A DNA stretch of 64,000 nt from VGBO01 sp964453335 (GTDB lineage: Bacteria; Actinomycetota; Acidimicrobiia; Acidimicrobiales; CAIXPF01): NCBI GenBank assembly GCA_964453335.1, contig CAYVOK010000016.1, positions 1-64,000 of the forward strand. Direction: 5' to 3'. Position 1 is the stretch's first letter. Each line of letters starts with the position of its first letter. The translations under genes were made by a program, and so were the position numbers. The notes beneath the pieces are model-generated. The model was not told the origin of the DNA. It was given only the letters and a program-made list of their open reading frames with translations, and made no database searches. This document shows positions 17,865-27,233 of the stretch, in pieces.

Positions 17865-19052
17865 TCAGGCGGCGGCCGGGGTGACCGAGGGGAGGTGCGG
17901 ACCCATGAGGTCGGCCATGTTCCCGGCGTAGAACCGCTCGAGCTCCTCCTCGGTGCAGCCCTGCGTCGACTCGGCGAACCGCTTCAGCGGGTTCCGCCCA
18001 CCCTCGACGTGGGGGTAGTCGGAGGAGAACAGGCAGACGTCCGGTCCGGACTCCCGGATGATCCAGCCGGTGTCCTCGTGCGGGTACGGGGTCGCCTTCA
18101 CCTGGCGGCGCACGAAGTCGGACGGGCGCATCGACAGCTTCTGGAGTCGCTCCTCGTTGCGACGGAACGCGTCGAACGCCGAGTCGAGGTAGCGCATCCA
18201 GCCGGGGAGCCACGACGCACCCTGCTCGACGACCGCCCACTGCAGGCGCGGGAACCGGTCGAGGACCCCGTCGAGGATGAGGGTCGCCATGGTCTGCATC
18301 GGGTTGTGCGGGATCGCCATGTAGTCGACGGACCGGAAGTTCTCGGCGCCGCCGTGGAAGTCCGGCACGGGCGGCATCCCGTTCACGAAGTACTTCGGGG
18401 AGAGCAGCACCCCACCGCCGCCGACGTGGGTGACGACGGGGACGCCCGCCTCCTGCGCCTGCGCCCACACCGCGTCGAGTGCGATGTGCGACGGCGAGTG
18501 TTCCTTCGGGCAGTACGACGCGATCATCAGCGCCTTGCAGCCCATGTCGATGGCCGTGCGGGCGTTCTCCGCCGCCCGCTCGAGGTCCATGAGCGCCACG
18601 TAGCCGACGGGGAGGAGACGCCGGTCGACCGAGCAGAAATCGACCATGCCGCGGTTGTGGGCGTCGGCCATCGCGTAGGCGAAGTCGACGTCGTCACCGT
18701 GCTCGGCCTTCACGAGCTCGGCGGCGCTCCACGTGGAGAACACGAGCTGGCTCGCGAACCCGAGCTGGTCGAGCGCCTCGCTGCGGTGGTCGCGCTCGAA
18801 GCTGCCGACCGCGTAGTAGTTCTTGCGGATCGTCACCTCCTCCTCGGCTGCCCGGTACTCCGGGTCGAGGTGGAGGGGGCAGGTGACCTGCGCCCAGTCG
18901 ATGCTGCTGCCCGCCTCGTCGCCGATCGCGGACACACCGAGCCGCGGGAGACGCTCCCGCCAGGCCGCCGTGGTGTTGTCCCGCAGGAAGTCCGGCAGCT
19001 CCATGATGTGGGCGTCGGCGTCGTGGTAGATGCGCCCGCTCGCGTACGGCAT
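17865..19052 (-). CDS. Amidohydrolase-2 family metal-dependent hydrolase
   Basis: 395 aa. TIM-barrel hydrolase or decarboxylase: HDADAHIMELPDFL at the start (metal His pair), VTHVGGGG in the middle, FSSDYPHVEGG near the end. The ATG at 19052 fits the GAGGGG motif better than the GTG just before it. Relatives include decarboxylases of aromatic acids and lactone hydrolases, so ring-compound catabolism is plausible but unproven. Same strand as the SnoaL-like gene upstream, 48 nt apart. Confidence 0.8.
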   Translation of the reverse strand: MPYASGRIYHDADAHIMELPDFLRDNTTAAWRERLPRLGVSAIGDEAGSSIDWAQVTCPLHLDPEYRAAEEEVTIRKNYYAVGSFERDHRSEALDQLGFASQLVFSTWSAAELVKAEHGDDVDFAYAMADAHNRGMVDFCSVDRRLLPVGYVALMDLERAAENARTAIDMGCKALMIASYCPKEHSPSHIALDAVWAQAQEAGVPVVTHVGGGGVLLSPKYFVNGMPPVPDFHGGAENFRSVDYMAIPHNPMQTMATLILDGVLDRFPRLQWAVVEQGASWLPGWMRYLDSAFDAFRRNEERLQKLSMRPSDFVRRQVKATPYPHEDTGWIIRESGPDVCLFSSDYPHVEGGRNPLKRFAESTQGCTEEELERFYAGNMADLMGPHLPSVTPAAA

Positions 19053-19100
19053 CACGTCCCCCTCGTCATACGGCCCCGTGGCCGCGGTCGTCTGCGGAGA

Positions 19101-19538
19101 TTACCGATCGGTGGTCGGTGGTTGCGGATCGACGTGGATGTGACGGTGGGCGAACAGCCACCGCCCGTCCCGCCGGACGAGCCGGTCCCGGTACACCCCG
19201 GTCGCCCCGAACGTCGCCGGTTCCCCCGGCGCCATCGCCCGGAACGACGTCAGGTAGCACGCCATCGTCGCCTCGTCGCCGTCACCGTCGATGAGCAGGT
19301 TCCAGTTCCAGTGCCGCGCCCTTCCCAGGGCGTAGGAGTAGTGGGTGCGGGCATAGGCCACGAGGGCCTCGCGTCCCTCGTGCAGACCGGTGACCGGTCC
19401 GCCCTCGGGCGTGCAGTGGAACACGCCGTCGGGGGTGAAGCAGTCGGCCCAACCCTCGAAGTCACCGAAGTCGACGGCGAAGTTGTAGCGGGCGACGAGC
19501 TGTCGGATGTCCTCGTGATCCTGCGGGGTGAGCGGCAC
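19101..19538 (-). CDS. SnoaL-like (NTF2 fold) protein
   Basis: 145 aa, GTG start. LTPQDHEDIRQLVARYNF at the start and DGVFHCTPEGG, then RLVRRDGRWLFAHRH are typical of SnoaL_4 proteins, which include small dehydratases and ketosteroid-isomerase relatives. It starts 4 nt after the stop of the metallo-beta-lactamase gene, so the two are co-transcribed. The role is probably in processing a ring or ketone intermediate; inference only. Confidence 0.78.
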   Translation of the reverse strand: MPLTPQDHEDIRQLVARYNFAVDFGDFEGWADCFTPDGVFHCTPEGGPVTGLHEGREALVAYARTHYSYALGRARHWNWNLLIDGDGDEATMACYLTSFRAMAPGEPATFGATGVYRDRLVRRDGRWLFAHRHIHVDPQPPTTDR

Positions 19539-19542
19539 GACG

Positions 19543-20403
19543 TCAGACCTCGAACTTCCAGTGGGCGCCGTCCCGGACGATGTGTCCGGCGGTCGGTGTG
19601 GCGAAGTGGGTGCCGATCACGAGGGTGCCGCTGTCGCCGTACCGTTCGACGAAGGCCGCACGGGTGCGGTTGCCGAGCTCGCTGTCGGTGTCGACGCCGC
19701 ACGTCAGGTTGTGCCGCACCTGGATCGGGCTGTGGATCATGTCGCCGGTGATGATCGCATCGTGCCCGCCCGAGGAGATGCGCACGCACACGTGGCCGGG
19801 CGTGTGCCCCGGCGTCGGTTCGAGCCACACCTCGTCGGTGATCCGATGGTCCTCGGTGACGAGGTCGACGAGCCCGGCATCGACGACGGGTTCGACGGAG
19901 TCGGCGATCACGGTGCCGTTGATCTCCTCGTCCGGGTTCGCGTGCCAGTACTCGTACTCGGCCCGGTTGAAGAGGTGCCGGGCGTTCGGGAACGTCGGCA
20001 CCCACACCCCGTCCGCGAGACGGGTGTTCCACCCGACGTGGTCGACGTGGAGGTGCGTGCACGTCACCACGTCGATCGTCTCCGGGGGGAACCCGGCGGC
20101 GCCGAGACGGGTGAGGAAATCGGTCTGCAGCATGTTGAACGACCGTGACGGCCGCGCCTTGTCGTTGCCGATGCAGGTGTCGACGAGGATGCGGCGACCC
20201 TGCGACTCGACGACGAGCGCGTGGATCGACAGCAGCATCTTCCCGTCGTCGTCCGCGAAGTGCGGGCGCATCCACGGCACCGAGTCGACGAGTTCGGGCG
20301 TGCAGTCGGGGAGCAGGATCGAGAACCGCCACGCGACCACGGTCTCGACCACCTTGGTGACGCGCACGTCACCGATCTGCCACTGCTGCACGTCGGTCGT
20401 CAT
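19543..20403 (-). CDS. Metallo-beta-lactamase fold hydrolase
   Basis: 286 aa. THLHVDHVG holds the HxHxDH zinc motif near residue 105, TPGHTPGHV the third His, and GDMIHSP the bridging Asp. The length and absence of a signal peptide fit the lactonase/thioesterase branch rather than antibiotic beta-lactamases. A lactone made by the Baeyer-Villiger enzyme would be a reasonable substrate, but that is a guess. TAGGTT ends 7 nt before the ATG, overlapping the MFS stop codon. Confidence 0.83.
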   Translation of the reverse strand: MTTDVQQWQIGDVRVTKVVETVVAWRFSILLPDCTPELVDSVPWMRPHFADDDGKMLLSIHALVVESQGRRILVDTCIGNDKARPSRSFNMLQTDFLTRLGAAGFPPETIDVVTCTHLHVDHVGWNTRLADGVWVPTFPNARHLFNRAEYEYWHANPDEEINGTVIADSVEPVVDAGLVDLVTEDHRITDEVWLEPTPGHTPGHVCVRISSGGHDAIITGDMIHSPIQVRHNLTCGVDTDSELGNRTRAAFVERYGDSGTLVIGTHFATPTAGHIVRDGAHWKFEV

Positions 20404-20413
20404 GGCGGCGAAC

Positions 20414-21685
20414 CTACCCCGGTGCCCCGGCGGCCGCACGACCCCCGGGCCGGTCGGGGCGCGGCACCCGCAACGAGACGACGGCGAGCGCGACGGCGAC
20501 GGCTGCGAGTGCGAGCGCCGGTGCACGGAACCCGCCCGACGCGTCGGCGATCACACCGACGAGCAACGGGCCGAGCACCCCGCCGACCTCGCCGGCGGTG
20601 AAGTACAGCCCGCCCGCGGCGGCCATGTTGCGTGGCCCGACCTCGGGTGCGTCCATGAGGACGAGCATCGCCATCGGCAGCGACGACGCCCGGGCGATGC
20701 CGAGGCCGACGAGGAGACCGAAGACGGCGGAGCCCGACACGAACGTCATCCCGGCGACCGCCACCGCGCCCACGAGGTACACGCCGACGAGGAGTGCGAC
20801 ACGCCGTTCGACGGTGGCGAGGCGCGGCACGACCGCCGTCGCCCCGATGCCCACGAGGGTGGTGAACGCCGCGAGGGTGCCGGCCGTCGCCGCGCTGCGC
20901 CCGCCGTCCTGCAGCATGCGCACCATCCAGTTCCCGAGTGCGTGGCTGAACAGGAACGACCCGACGGCGAGCACCAGGACGAGCCGGACGACGGGGAGTC
21001 GGAGCAGCGCCCGCGACCCGAGCGCCGGTGCTGCGTCCGCGGCCGCGGCAGCACCTGCGGGTCGGCGTGACCGTGCGCCGACGGTGGCGCTCACCGCCAG
21101 CCACACGAGACCGGTCGCCCCGGCCATCGCGCCGTAGAGCACGAGCGTCGGCCGCCACGAACCGAACAGCGGCACGAACACACCGTTCGCGGTGAACATG
21201 GCGAACATCATCCCGACCGACGGGGCGGTCGTGTACACGCCGACCGCCGTCCGCCGTTCCGTCACGTCGAACCACTCACCGATGAGCTGCGGTGCGCCGA
21301 TCGAGATCAGCGGGCCCCCGAACCCGAACAACGCGACGGCGGCGTACAGCGTCCCGAACCCGCCGGCACCGGCACGCAGCATCCCCGATGCGCACACCAC
21401 CACGGCCGAGAGCGCCACCGACCAGCGCAGGCCGACCCGACGGATGAACGCACCGGTCGGCACGGCGGACACGAGGTACACGAGCTGCCAGGCGCCGAGC
21501 ACGAGCCCCATCGCGCTCTTCGACAGGCCGAGATCGGCCTGCACGTCGGCGACGACGGGGGCGAGCGAACCGGCGACGAGACCGAACCCGGCGTACACCC
21601 CCCACACCGCTGCGAGCATCCCCCAGCGCCCGCGGGCACGGGTCGGGGTGGTCGTCGACGTGGGCGCGGTGCCCTCCGTGGTCAT
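20414..21685 (-). CDS. MFS transporter (12 TM)
   Basis: 423 aa with about twelve hydrophobic segments. GVYAGFGLVAGSLAPVVADV opens TM1 and IRRVGLRWSVALS is the loop 2-3 signature; a charged loop near residue 205 separates the halves. It could export or import an organic acid. Its start overlaps the enoyl-CoA hydratase stop (ATGA), tying it to the beta-oxidation genes upstream on the same strand. Confidence 0.85.
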   Translation of the reverse strand: MTTEGTAPTSTTTPTRARGRWGMLAAVWGVYAGFGLVAGSLAPVVADVQADLGLSKSAMGLVLGAWQLVYLVSAVPTGAFIRRVGLRWSVALSAVVVCASGMLRAGAGGFGTLYAAVALFGFGGPLISIGAPQLIGEWFDVTERRTAVGVYTTAPSVGMMFAMFTANGVFVPLFGSWRPTLVLYGAMAGATGLVWLAVSATVGARSRRPAGAAAAADAAPALGSRALLRLPVVRLVLVLAVGSFLFSHALGNWMVRMLQDGGRSAATAGTLAAFTTLVGIGATAVVPRLATVERRVALLVGVYLVGAVAVAGMTFVSGSAVFGLLVGLGIARASSLPMAMLVLMDAPEVGPRNMAAAGGLYFTAGEVGGVLGPLLVGVIADASGGFRAPALALAAVAVALAVVSLRVPRPDRPGGRAAAGAPG

Positions 21686-22500
21686 GCCGGCGGCCGTGCC
21701 GCCGGATCCATCCAGCTGAACGTGCTGCCCTCGCCGAGCGGGAGGAACGCCGGGTCGCGGCGTTCGACGAACGCACCGATCCCCTCACGGGCGTCGGGCC
21801 CGCGCAGGGACTCGTACATGTAGCGGTGCGCGTCGGCGACCGCCTCGGCGTAGGTCTGCCCGTCGATCCGGCGGAGCTGTTCCTTCATCGTCGCGGCCGA
21901 CGACGGGGCGACGTTGACGGCGATGTCCCGCGCGTACGCGAGTGTCTCCGCCAACAGGTCGGCGGGCTCGTACACGCGGTTCACCACACCGAGCTGCAAC
22001 GCCTCGGCTGCGTCGAACGTGCGACCCGACAGCAGCAGGTCGCTCGCACGGCCCCGGCCGACGAGTCGTTCGAGCAACCAGGCGATGCCGTACTCGGCGA
22101 CGAGACCGCGCCGGGCGAACGCCGTCGTGAACTTCGCCCCGGACGACGCGAACCGGACGTCGCAGTGCAACGCCTGCACGAGACCGACACCGGCGCACCC
22201 GCCGTTGACCGCCGCGATCATCGGCTTCGTGATCGTCGCGGGGAACGTCGTCGGGATCCTGCCGTTGGGCAGCGGTTCGTCGTCGGGCCGCCGCTCACCG
22301 GCGAGGTCGGCACCGGGGCAGAACGACCGACCTGCGCCGGTGACCACGATCACCCGGGCGTCGCGGTCGTCCCGGGCGCGTTCGAGCGCCCGGTAGTAGG
22401 CGAGCTCGAGCGCGCCGTTCATCCCGTTGTTCCGTTCGGGACGGTTGAAGGTGATCGTGGCGACGCCGTCGGCGACCTCGTAGAGGCACAGGTCGGTCAT
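21682..22500 (-). CDS. Enoyl-CoA hydratase/isomerase family protein
   Basis: 272 aa crotonase fold. ITFNRPERNN at the start, GAGRSFCPGADLAG forms the first oxyanion loop, and VNGGCAGVGLVQALHCDVRFA the second. The usual hydratase Glu in the second loop position appears as LVQALHCD, and LVAEYGIAWLL supplies a Glu further on, so it may be an isomerase or thioesterase-like crotonase rather than a standard hydratase. Overlaps the MFS gene by 4 nt and starts 1 nt after the SnoaL-like stop. Confidence 0.85.
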   Translation of the reverse strand: MTDLCLYEVADGVATITFNRPERNNGMNGALELAYYRALERARDDRDARVIVVTGAGRSFCPGADLAGERRPDDEPLPNGRIPTTFPATITKPMIAAVNGGCAGVGLVQALHCDVRFASSGAKFTTAFARRGLVAEYGIAWLLERLVGRGRASDLLLSGRTFDAAEALQLGVVNRVYEPADLLAETLAYARDIAVNVAPSSAATMKEQLRRIDGQTYAEAVADAHRYMYESLRGPDAREGIGAFVERRDPAFLPLGEGSTFSWMDPAARPPA

Positions 22501-22501
22501 C

Positions 22502-22912
22502 TCAGAGTTCCCAGCCGAACGCCCGTGCCGCGACCATCGTGTCGGCGTACTCCTCCATGTCGACGATCCGACCGTCGCGCACCGTGTACACCCAGCAGTA
22601 CTGGTTGTCGTACGCGGCGCCGGTCGTCTTCGCCGTACCGGTGAGCCGCTGCTGCACGACGGCGACGTCACCGTCGGCGACCAGGCGTCGGATCTCGATC
22701 GCGAACGGCTTCGAGAGGTCGAACATCTTCTTCACGAAGTCACGGCCGAGCGTGTCGGCGACCGCCTCGGCGCCTCGCAGCGGGGCGATGGGGGCCCCGG
22801 GCGGCGGCGTCCACGTGACCTCCGGGTCGAGCAGCTCGAGCAACCGGACGCGGTCGCGGCCGACGACCCGGTAGTACTCCTCCACCACGGCGCGTGTCGT
22901 GTCGGTGCCCAT
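22502..22912 (-). CDS. SnoaL-like (NTF2 fold) protein
   Basis: 136 aa from the ATG at 22912, which shares one base with the acyl-CoA dehydrogenase stop (TGATG). VVEEYYRVVGRDRVRLLELL, then DPEVTWTPPPG and CWVYTVRDGRIVDMEEYADT fit the SnoaL-like family. It sits between an acyl-CoA dehydrogenase and an enoyl-CoA hydratase family gene, so it probably serves the same pathway, perhaps as a dehydratase or isomerase. Confidence 0.75.
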   Translation of the reverse strand: MGTDTTRAVVEEYYRVVGRDRVRLLELLDPEVTWTPPPGAPIAPLRGAEAVADTLGRDFVKKMFDLSKPFAIEIRRLVADGDVAVVQQRLTGTAKTTGAAYDNQYCWVYTVRDGRIVDMEEYADTMVAARAFGWEL

Positions 22913-24102
22913 CAGATGACTCCCTTCCGTGCCTGGCTCCACGGGACGTCACGGTCGACCCGGGGTTCTCCGGGGAGGCCGAGCACCCGCTCGCCGAGGA
23001 TGTTCCGTTGGATCTCGTCGCTCCCGCCGCGGATCGACATCGACGGGGCGGTGATGAAGTCGATGTGGCCGTCGCTGTCGTCGAGCATGCCCGCGGGACC
23101 GCGGGCGTCCTTCGCCGTGTAGGCGTGGCCCTTGTAGGAGGCGACCTTGCGGAGCTTCGCCCCCGACCCGGCCGGTCCCGGTTCCTTCGACGCGGCCGCT
23201 CGGTCCGACGTCCAGTTCCCGGCGAGGTCGGCGGCGTGGATGCGCATCGCCTGGTCGCGGCGCACCACGTCGGTGAACGCCCCGGCATCACGCAGTTCAC
23301 GCAACCAGGTCGGGACCCGGGCGCCGCGCACCTTCCCCTCGCCGCCGCCGCGCTCACCGCCGGCGGAGGCCCGTTCGTGGGCGAGGACGGTCATCGCGAC
23401 CTTCCACCCGTCGCCGACCGCACCGATCCGCCAGGTGTCGGGCACCCGGGCACCGGCGAGGAACACCTCCGAGAAGTGCTTGTCGCCGTTCATCTGCACG
23501 AGCGGGCGCACCTCGACGCCGGGGGCAGCCATGTCGACCCCGAACATCGTGAGCCCGGCGTGCTTGGGCACGTCCGGGTCGGTGCGGGCGAGCAGCAGCC
23601 CCCAGCGGGCCCACATCGCCCGCGACGTCCACACCTTCTGGCCCTCGAGCACCCACTCGTCGCCGTCCCGCACGGCCCGCAGGCCGAGGTTCGCGAGGTC
23701 GGAACCGGCCTCGGGTTCGGAGAACATCTGGCACCAGATCTCGCTGCCGTCCGCGATGCCCCGCAACCACAGGTCCCGCTGCACGTCGGTCCCCCACTGG
23801 AGCAGGGTCGGCCCGGCCATGCCGAGCCCGATCATGTACGGGTACAGGTCCGGTACGGCGAACTCGCGCAGCACCCGGCCGATCGTGCGGGCGTCAGTGG
23901 CGTCGGCGTCACGACCGCCGTACCGCTTCGGCCACGTCGGTGTCGCCCACCCGCCGTCGACGGCGGCGGCGAGGTACCGGCGACCCGCCTCGAGGTCGTC
24001 GCTCCCCGCCCCCATGGTGGACATGCGGGTGTTCTCGGTCCGTCGGGGGAGGGCGTCCCCGAGCGCGTCGAGGGCCCCCCGAACCTCGTCATCTGTCAGC
24101 AC
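22912..24102 (-). CDS. Acyl-CoA dehydrogenase
   Basis: 396 aa, GTG start. FAD enzyme making the first double bond of beta-oxidation. MFSEPEAGSDLANL and GQKVWTS are the FAD-binding and central barrel signatures; SMSIRGGSDEIQRNILGERV is the C-terminal flavin segment. The catalytic Glu position common in chain-specific enzymes is not obvious there, which is usual for FadE proteins of sterol pathways. TAGGTT ends 7 nt before the GTG. Leads a four-gene minus-strand operon with SnoaL, crotonase and MFS genes. Confidence 0.88.
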   Translation of the reverse strand: MLTDDEVRGALDALGDALPRRTENTRMSTMGAGSDDLEAGRRYLAAAVDGGWATPTWPKRYGGRDADATDARTIGRVLREFAVPDLYPYMIGLGMAGPTLLQWGTDVQRDLWLRGIADGSEIWCQMFSEPEAGSDLANLGLRAVRDGDEWVLEGQKVWTSRAMWARWGLLLARTDPDVPKHAGLTMFGVDMAAPGVEVRPLVQMNGDKHFSEVFLAGARVPDTWRIGAVGDGWKVAMTVLAHERASAGGERGGGEGKVRGARVPTWLRELRDAGAFTDVVRRDQAMRIHAADLAGNWTSDRAAASKEPGPAGSGAKLRKVASYKGHAYTAKDARGPAGMLDDSDGHIDFITAPSMSIRGGSDEIQRNILGERVLGLPGEPRVDRDVPWSQARKGVI

Positions 24103-24153
24103 GGCGGTGAACCTACCCCCCGGCGCCGTCGGCGTGCGCCAGACTGCCCGTCC

Positions 24154-25185
24154 ATGCAGCGCCCCCGTGCCTACTGGACCTCACTCCCCCGGACGGGATC
24201 GGCCGCCGACATCGCCGAGGCCGCCCGTCGCGCCGAGGCGACGGGGTACCGCGGGGTCGTCGGTGCCCAGGTGTACGCCCCGCCGTGGGCACCGCTCGCC
24301 GTCGCCGCGTCGGCCACCACGACGCTCGAGGTCGCGTCGGGGATCGCGATGGGGTTCACGAGGTCCGCGTTCGAGACCGCCTGCGCGGCGATCGACCTCG
24401 CCACCCTCGCCGAGGGTCGGTTCACCCTCGGGCTCGGCACCGCTCCGCAGGACTGGACGGAGAACTACTTCGGCATGCCGTACACGCCGCCGATCGGGCG
24501 CATGCGTGACGTCGTCGGGGTGGTGCGCCACGTCGACGCCGCCGCACGCGCCGGCGCCCCGACCGTCGAGCCGTACCGGGGCCGCCACGTCGAGCTGCGG
24601 TTCGACCGGTTCACGCCGACGTTCGCACCGCGCACAGACCCGCTGCCGATCTGGTTGGCGTCGCTGCGCGAACGGCTGTGCGAGCTCGCCGGTGAGGTCG
24701 CCGACGGTCTGATCGGCCATCCGGTGTGGTCGGTCGACTGGACGCTCGGTCCCGCCCTCGACGCGCTCGCCCGGGGGGCGGCGCGCGCCGGGCGCGATCC
24801 CGACACCGTGCACCTGCAGCTCTGGTTGACCGTCGCCCTCGACCGCGACCCGGCCCGGGCCGTCGAGCTCGCCCGGCCGACCGTGGCGTTCTACGCGTCG
24901 ATCCCGCAGTACCGGTCGTTCTTCGAGGCGCACGGGTTCGCCGACGTCGTCGACCGGATCGTCGAGGCGCGGCGCAGCCAGCCCATCGAGGAGGCCGCTC
25001 GGCTGGTGCCCGACACGATGGCCCGCACCTTCGTCGTGTGCGGCGACCGCGACAGCGTCGCTGCGACCCTCGACCGGCTGTGGGAACGGGCGGATTCGAT
25101 GATGGTGCGCCCGCCCGTGTGGGGTGTCGCCCCCGCCGAGCAGGCGGCCCGACGCGTCGAGCTCGAGGCGCTCCTCCTCGGCTGA
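24154..25185 (+). CDS. LLM-class (luciferase-like) F420-type oxidoreductase
   Basis: 343 aa. TIM barrel with the bacterial luciferase-like pattern: AARRAEATGYRGVVGAQVYA near residue 25, EVASGIAMGFTRSAFETA near 62, LAEGRFTLGLGTAPQDWTE near 90 and LPIWLASLRER near 165. Actinobacterial members use F420 or FMN. CAGACT ends 8 nt before the ATG, a one-base variant of the leaderless pattern. Divergent from the acyl-CoA dehydrogenase. Confidence 0.83.
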   Translation: MQRPRAYWTSLPRTGSAADIAEAARRAEATGYRGVVGAQVYAPPWAPLAVAASATTTLEVASGIAMGFTRSAFETACAAIDLATLAEGRFTLGLGTAPQDWTENYFGMPYTPPIGRMRDVVGVVRHVDAAARAGAPTVEPYRGRHVELRFDRFTPTFAPRTDPLPIWLASLRERLCELAGEVADGLIGHPVWSVDWTLGPALDALARGAARAGRDPDTVHLQLWLTVALDRDPARAVELARPTVAFYASIPQYRSFFEAHGFADVVDRIVEARRSQPIEEAARLVPDTMARTFVVCGDRDSVAATLDRLWERADSMMVRPPVWGVAPAEQAARRVELEALLLG

Positions 25186-25226
25186 GCGACCACCTACGAT
25201 CCGACGAGCGCGACGAGGAGGGGACG

Positions 25227-25709
25227 ATGGAGAAGTTCACCGGCACGAGGCCCGAACCGCTGGTGCGGGGTCGCACCTGGGAGGAACAGCCCGTCGGGTA
25301 CGCGTTCCGTACGCAGCGCCGCACCGTCACCGAGGCCGACCTCGTCGCATTCGTCACGCTCTGCGGGTTCTCCGAGAGCCTCTTCCTCGACGCGACCGCT
25401 GCGGTCGGCGAGGCCGGGTACGCCGGACGGTTGTGCCCGGGTGCGCTCGTGTTCTCCTTCGCGGAGGGGCTCACGATCGGTTCCGGGGTGATCGCCGGGA
25501 CGGGCATGGCCTATCTCGGCTCACCCGTCGAGGTGCTCGGGCCGACCTATGTCGGCGACACGATCGAGGTCCACGTCACCGTCGTGGAGTCCCGTCCGAC
25601 GTCGAAGGGCGGGCGCGGCATCGTGACCACGCGCAACGACGTCGTCAACCAGCGTGACGAGGTCGTGCTGCGGTACACGCCGAGCCGGATGATCCGCGGT
25701 CGCTCCTGA
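25227..25709 (+). CDS. MaoC-like hotdog-fold dehydratase
   Basis: 160 aa. A single hotdog domain: a start RTQRRTVTEADLVAFVTLCG (hydratase 2 motif), a CPGALVFSFAEGL helix and YVGDTIEVHVTVVESRPT. MaoC-like proteins hydrate enoyl-CoA in beta-oxidation; the usual catalytic Asp-His pair (DxNPxH) reads SESLFLDA here, so catalysis is uncertain. GAGGAGGGG precedes the ATG. 41 nt after the LLM gene on the same strand. Confidence 0.78.
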   Translation: MEKFTGTRPEPLVRGRTWEEQPVGYAFRTQRRTVTEADLVAFVTLCGFSESLFLDATAAVGEAGYAGRLCPGALVFSFAEGLTIGSGVIAGTGMAYLGSPVEVLGPTYVGDTIEVHVTVVESRPTSKGGRGIVTTRNDVVNQRDEVVLRYTPSRMIRGRS

Positions 25710-25721
25710 GCGACCGGCGGG

Positions 25722-26477
25722 TCACGCCATCGTCAGGCCGCCGCTGACCGACAGCGTCTGGCCGGTGACGAATCCGGCCACGTCGGACGCGAAGTACGCC
25801 ACCGCCGATGCGACCTCGGCCGGCTGACCGAGCCGCTTCATCGGCACGGCCCGCGTCATCGCCCCGATGACCTTGTCGCCGTCGCCGGCACCGCCGACGA
25901 TCTCGCCGAGCAGCGGGGTGTCGGTCGGGCCCGGGCACACGACGTTCGCCGCGACGCCGTAGCGGGCCGATTCCCGGGCGATGGTCTTCGTGAACGCGAT
26001 GACCCCGCCCTTGCAACCCGAGTACACGGCTTCGAGCGACGAGCCGACCCGCCCGGCGTCGGAGCCGATGTTCACGATCCGACCCCAGCGTCGCTCGAGC
26101 ATGCCGGGGAGCACGGCGTGGGTCATGCGGACCGGGCCGAGGTAGTTGATGGCGACGACCTTCGCCCAGAACGCCTCGTCGGTCTCGACGAACGGCTTCA
26201 GCTCGTCCCACCCGGCGTTGTTCACGAGGATGTCGATCGGTCCGAGCTCGTCGGTGACGGCGAGCACCCCGTCGGCGACCGCGTCCGGGTCGGTGATGTC
26301 GATGCGGTACCCCTTCGCCGTCCCGCCGGCGGCACGGGCGAGCGCAGCGGTCTCCTCCGCCTCCTCGCCGCGGATGTCGGCGACGGCGACGGCGCGCCCC
26401 TGCGCGACGAGTGCCAGCACGATCTCGCGACCGATCCCACGGCCACCGCCGGTCACCAATGCCACCCGAGCCGTCAT
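25722..26477 (-). CDS. SDR oxidoreductase, BadH/FabG-like
   Basis: 251 aa. NAD(P) motif TGGGRGIG, NNAG at about residue 85, catalytic Ser in NIGSDAG, and YSGCK for Tyr-x3-Lys. The NNAGWDELKPF and VYSGCKGGVIAFTKT segments resemble 2-hydroxycyclohexanecarboxyl-CoA dehydrogenase (BadH), pointing to alicyclic acyl-CoA oxidation, though FabG-type enzymes are close. GGAGGA 4 nt before the ATG. Convergent with the MaoC-like gene. Confidence 0.83.
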   Translation of the reverse strand: MTARVALVTGGGRGIGREIVLALVAQGRAVAVADIRGEEAEETAALARAAGGTAKGYRIDITDPDAVADGVLAVTDELGPIDILVNNAGWDELKPFVETDEAFWAKVVAINYLGPVRMTHAVLPGMLERRWGRIVNIGSDAGRVGSSLEAVYSGCKGGVIAFTKTIARESARYGVAANVVCPGPTDTPLLGEIVGGAGDGDKVIGAMTRAVPMKRLGQPAEVASAVAYFASDVAGFVTGQTLSVSGGLTMA

Positions 26478-26546
26478 GTCGTCCTCCGCTCCACCGGCGC
26501 CCCACGCCCCGTCCGCGGGGACGCTAGCCGCGGCGCGGAAGGCCGT

Positions 26547-27233
26547 TCAGAGCGTCCGGTCGGCTTCGACGAGGTGTTCGACGTCGGACAGCCGGGACAG
26601 CCCGAACGTCCACCCGTCGCCGAGCTGCAACGGCTCGATCCGGGTCACCGACGCATGGTTCAGCACGAACCGGTCCCATTCCCAGGGGACCGGGGCGAGA
26701 CCGAGGAGGTACGCGACGATCCCCGAGTTCGTGCCGGCGTGCGCGACGACGAGCACCCGACGTTCCGCGTCGCCCACCCGCCACACGGGGAGGGACTCGA
26801 CGTCCTCCGTCACCGGCTCGACACCGCGTTCGGCGAGGAACAGGCCGGCGTTCTCGCGGATGCGGGCGACGAAGTCGCGCACCGCCTCGCCGCCCTCGAT
26901 GCCCCGCCAGCGCTCCTTCGCGATGCGGGCGCGCTCTTCCTTGAACGCCTCCTCGGCCTTCTCCGCCGGTGTCCCGTGCCAGATCGGACTTCGGATCTCC
27001 TCGAGCCACGGCGTGATCGTGCCCCGCCAGCCGGTGCGGTCCTCGATCGCAGCGAACGTCTGCCGGGTGCGCTGCAGCGGGGAGACGACGATCTCGTCGA
27101 AGGTCTCCGTGCTGAGGCGCTCGGCGAGTCGTTCGGCCTGCCGCCGACCCCGTTCGGTCAGCGGCGGGTCGTCGACGGCGAGACCGTCCCGCACCCATTC
27201 CGGTTCGGCGTGACGGACGAGGGTGAGGCGCAT
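26547..27233 (-). CDS. Histidine phosphatase (phosphoglycerate mutase family)
   Basis: 228 aa. LTLVRHAEPEW is the catalytic RHG-type motif at the N-terminus (here RHA), SPLQRTRQT the phosphate pocket and VVAHAGTNSG the second His. These proteins dephosphorylate sugars, nucleotides or proteins and specificity cannot be told. CAGACT ends 7 nt before the ATG. Divergent from the ATC-hydrolase-like gene. Confidence 0.83.
   Translation of the reverse strand: MRLTLVRHAEPEWVRDGLAVDDPPLTERGRRQAERLAERLSTETFDEIVVSPLQRTRQTFAAIEDRTGWRGTITPWLEEIRSPIWHGTPAEKAEEAFKEERARIAKERWRGIEGGEAVRDFVARIRENAGLFLAERGVEPVTEDVESLPVWRVGDAERRVLVVAHAGTNSGIVAYLLGLAPVPWEWDRFVLNHASVTRIEPLQLGDGWTFGLSRLSDVEHLVEADRTL

Noticed and set aside
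19543..20403. Antibiotic-resistance beta-lactamase
   Set aside because: The HxHxDH protein has no signal peptide and lies with SnoaL and hydrolase genes, fitting the general lactonase/thioesterase branch.
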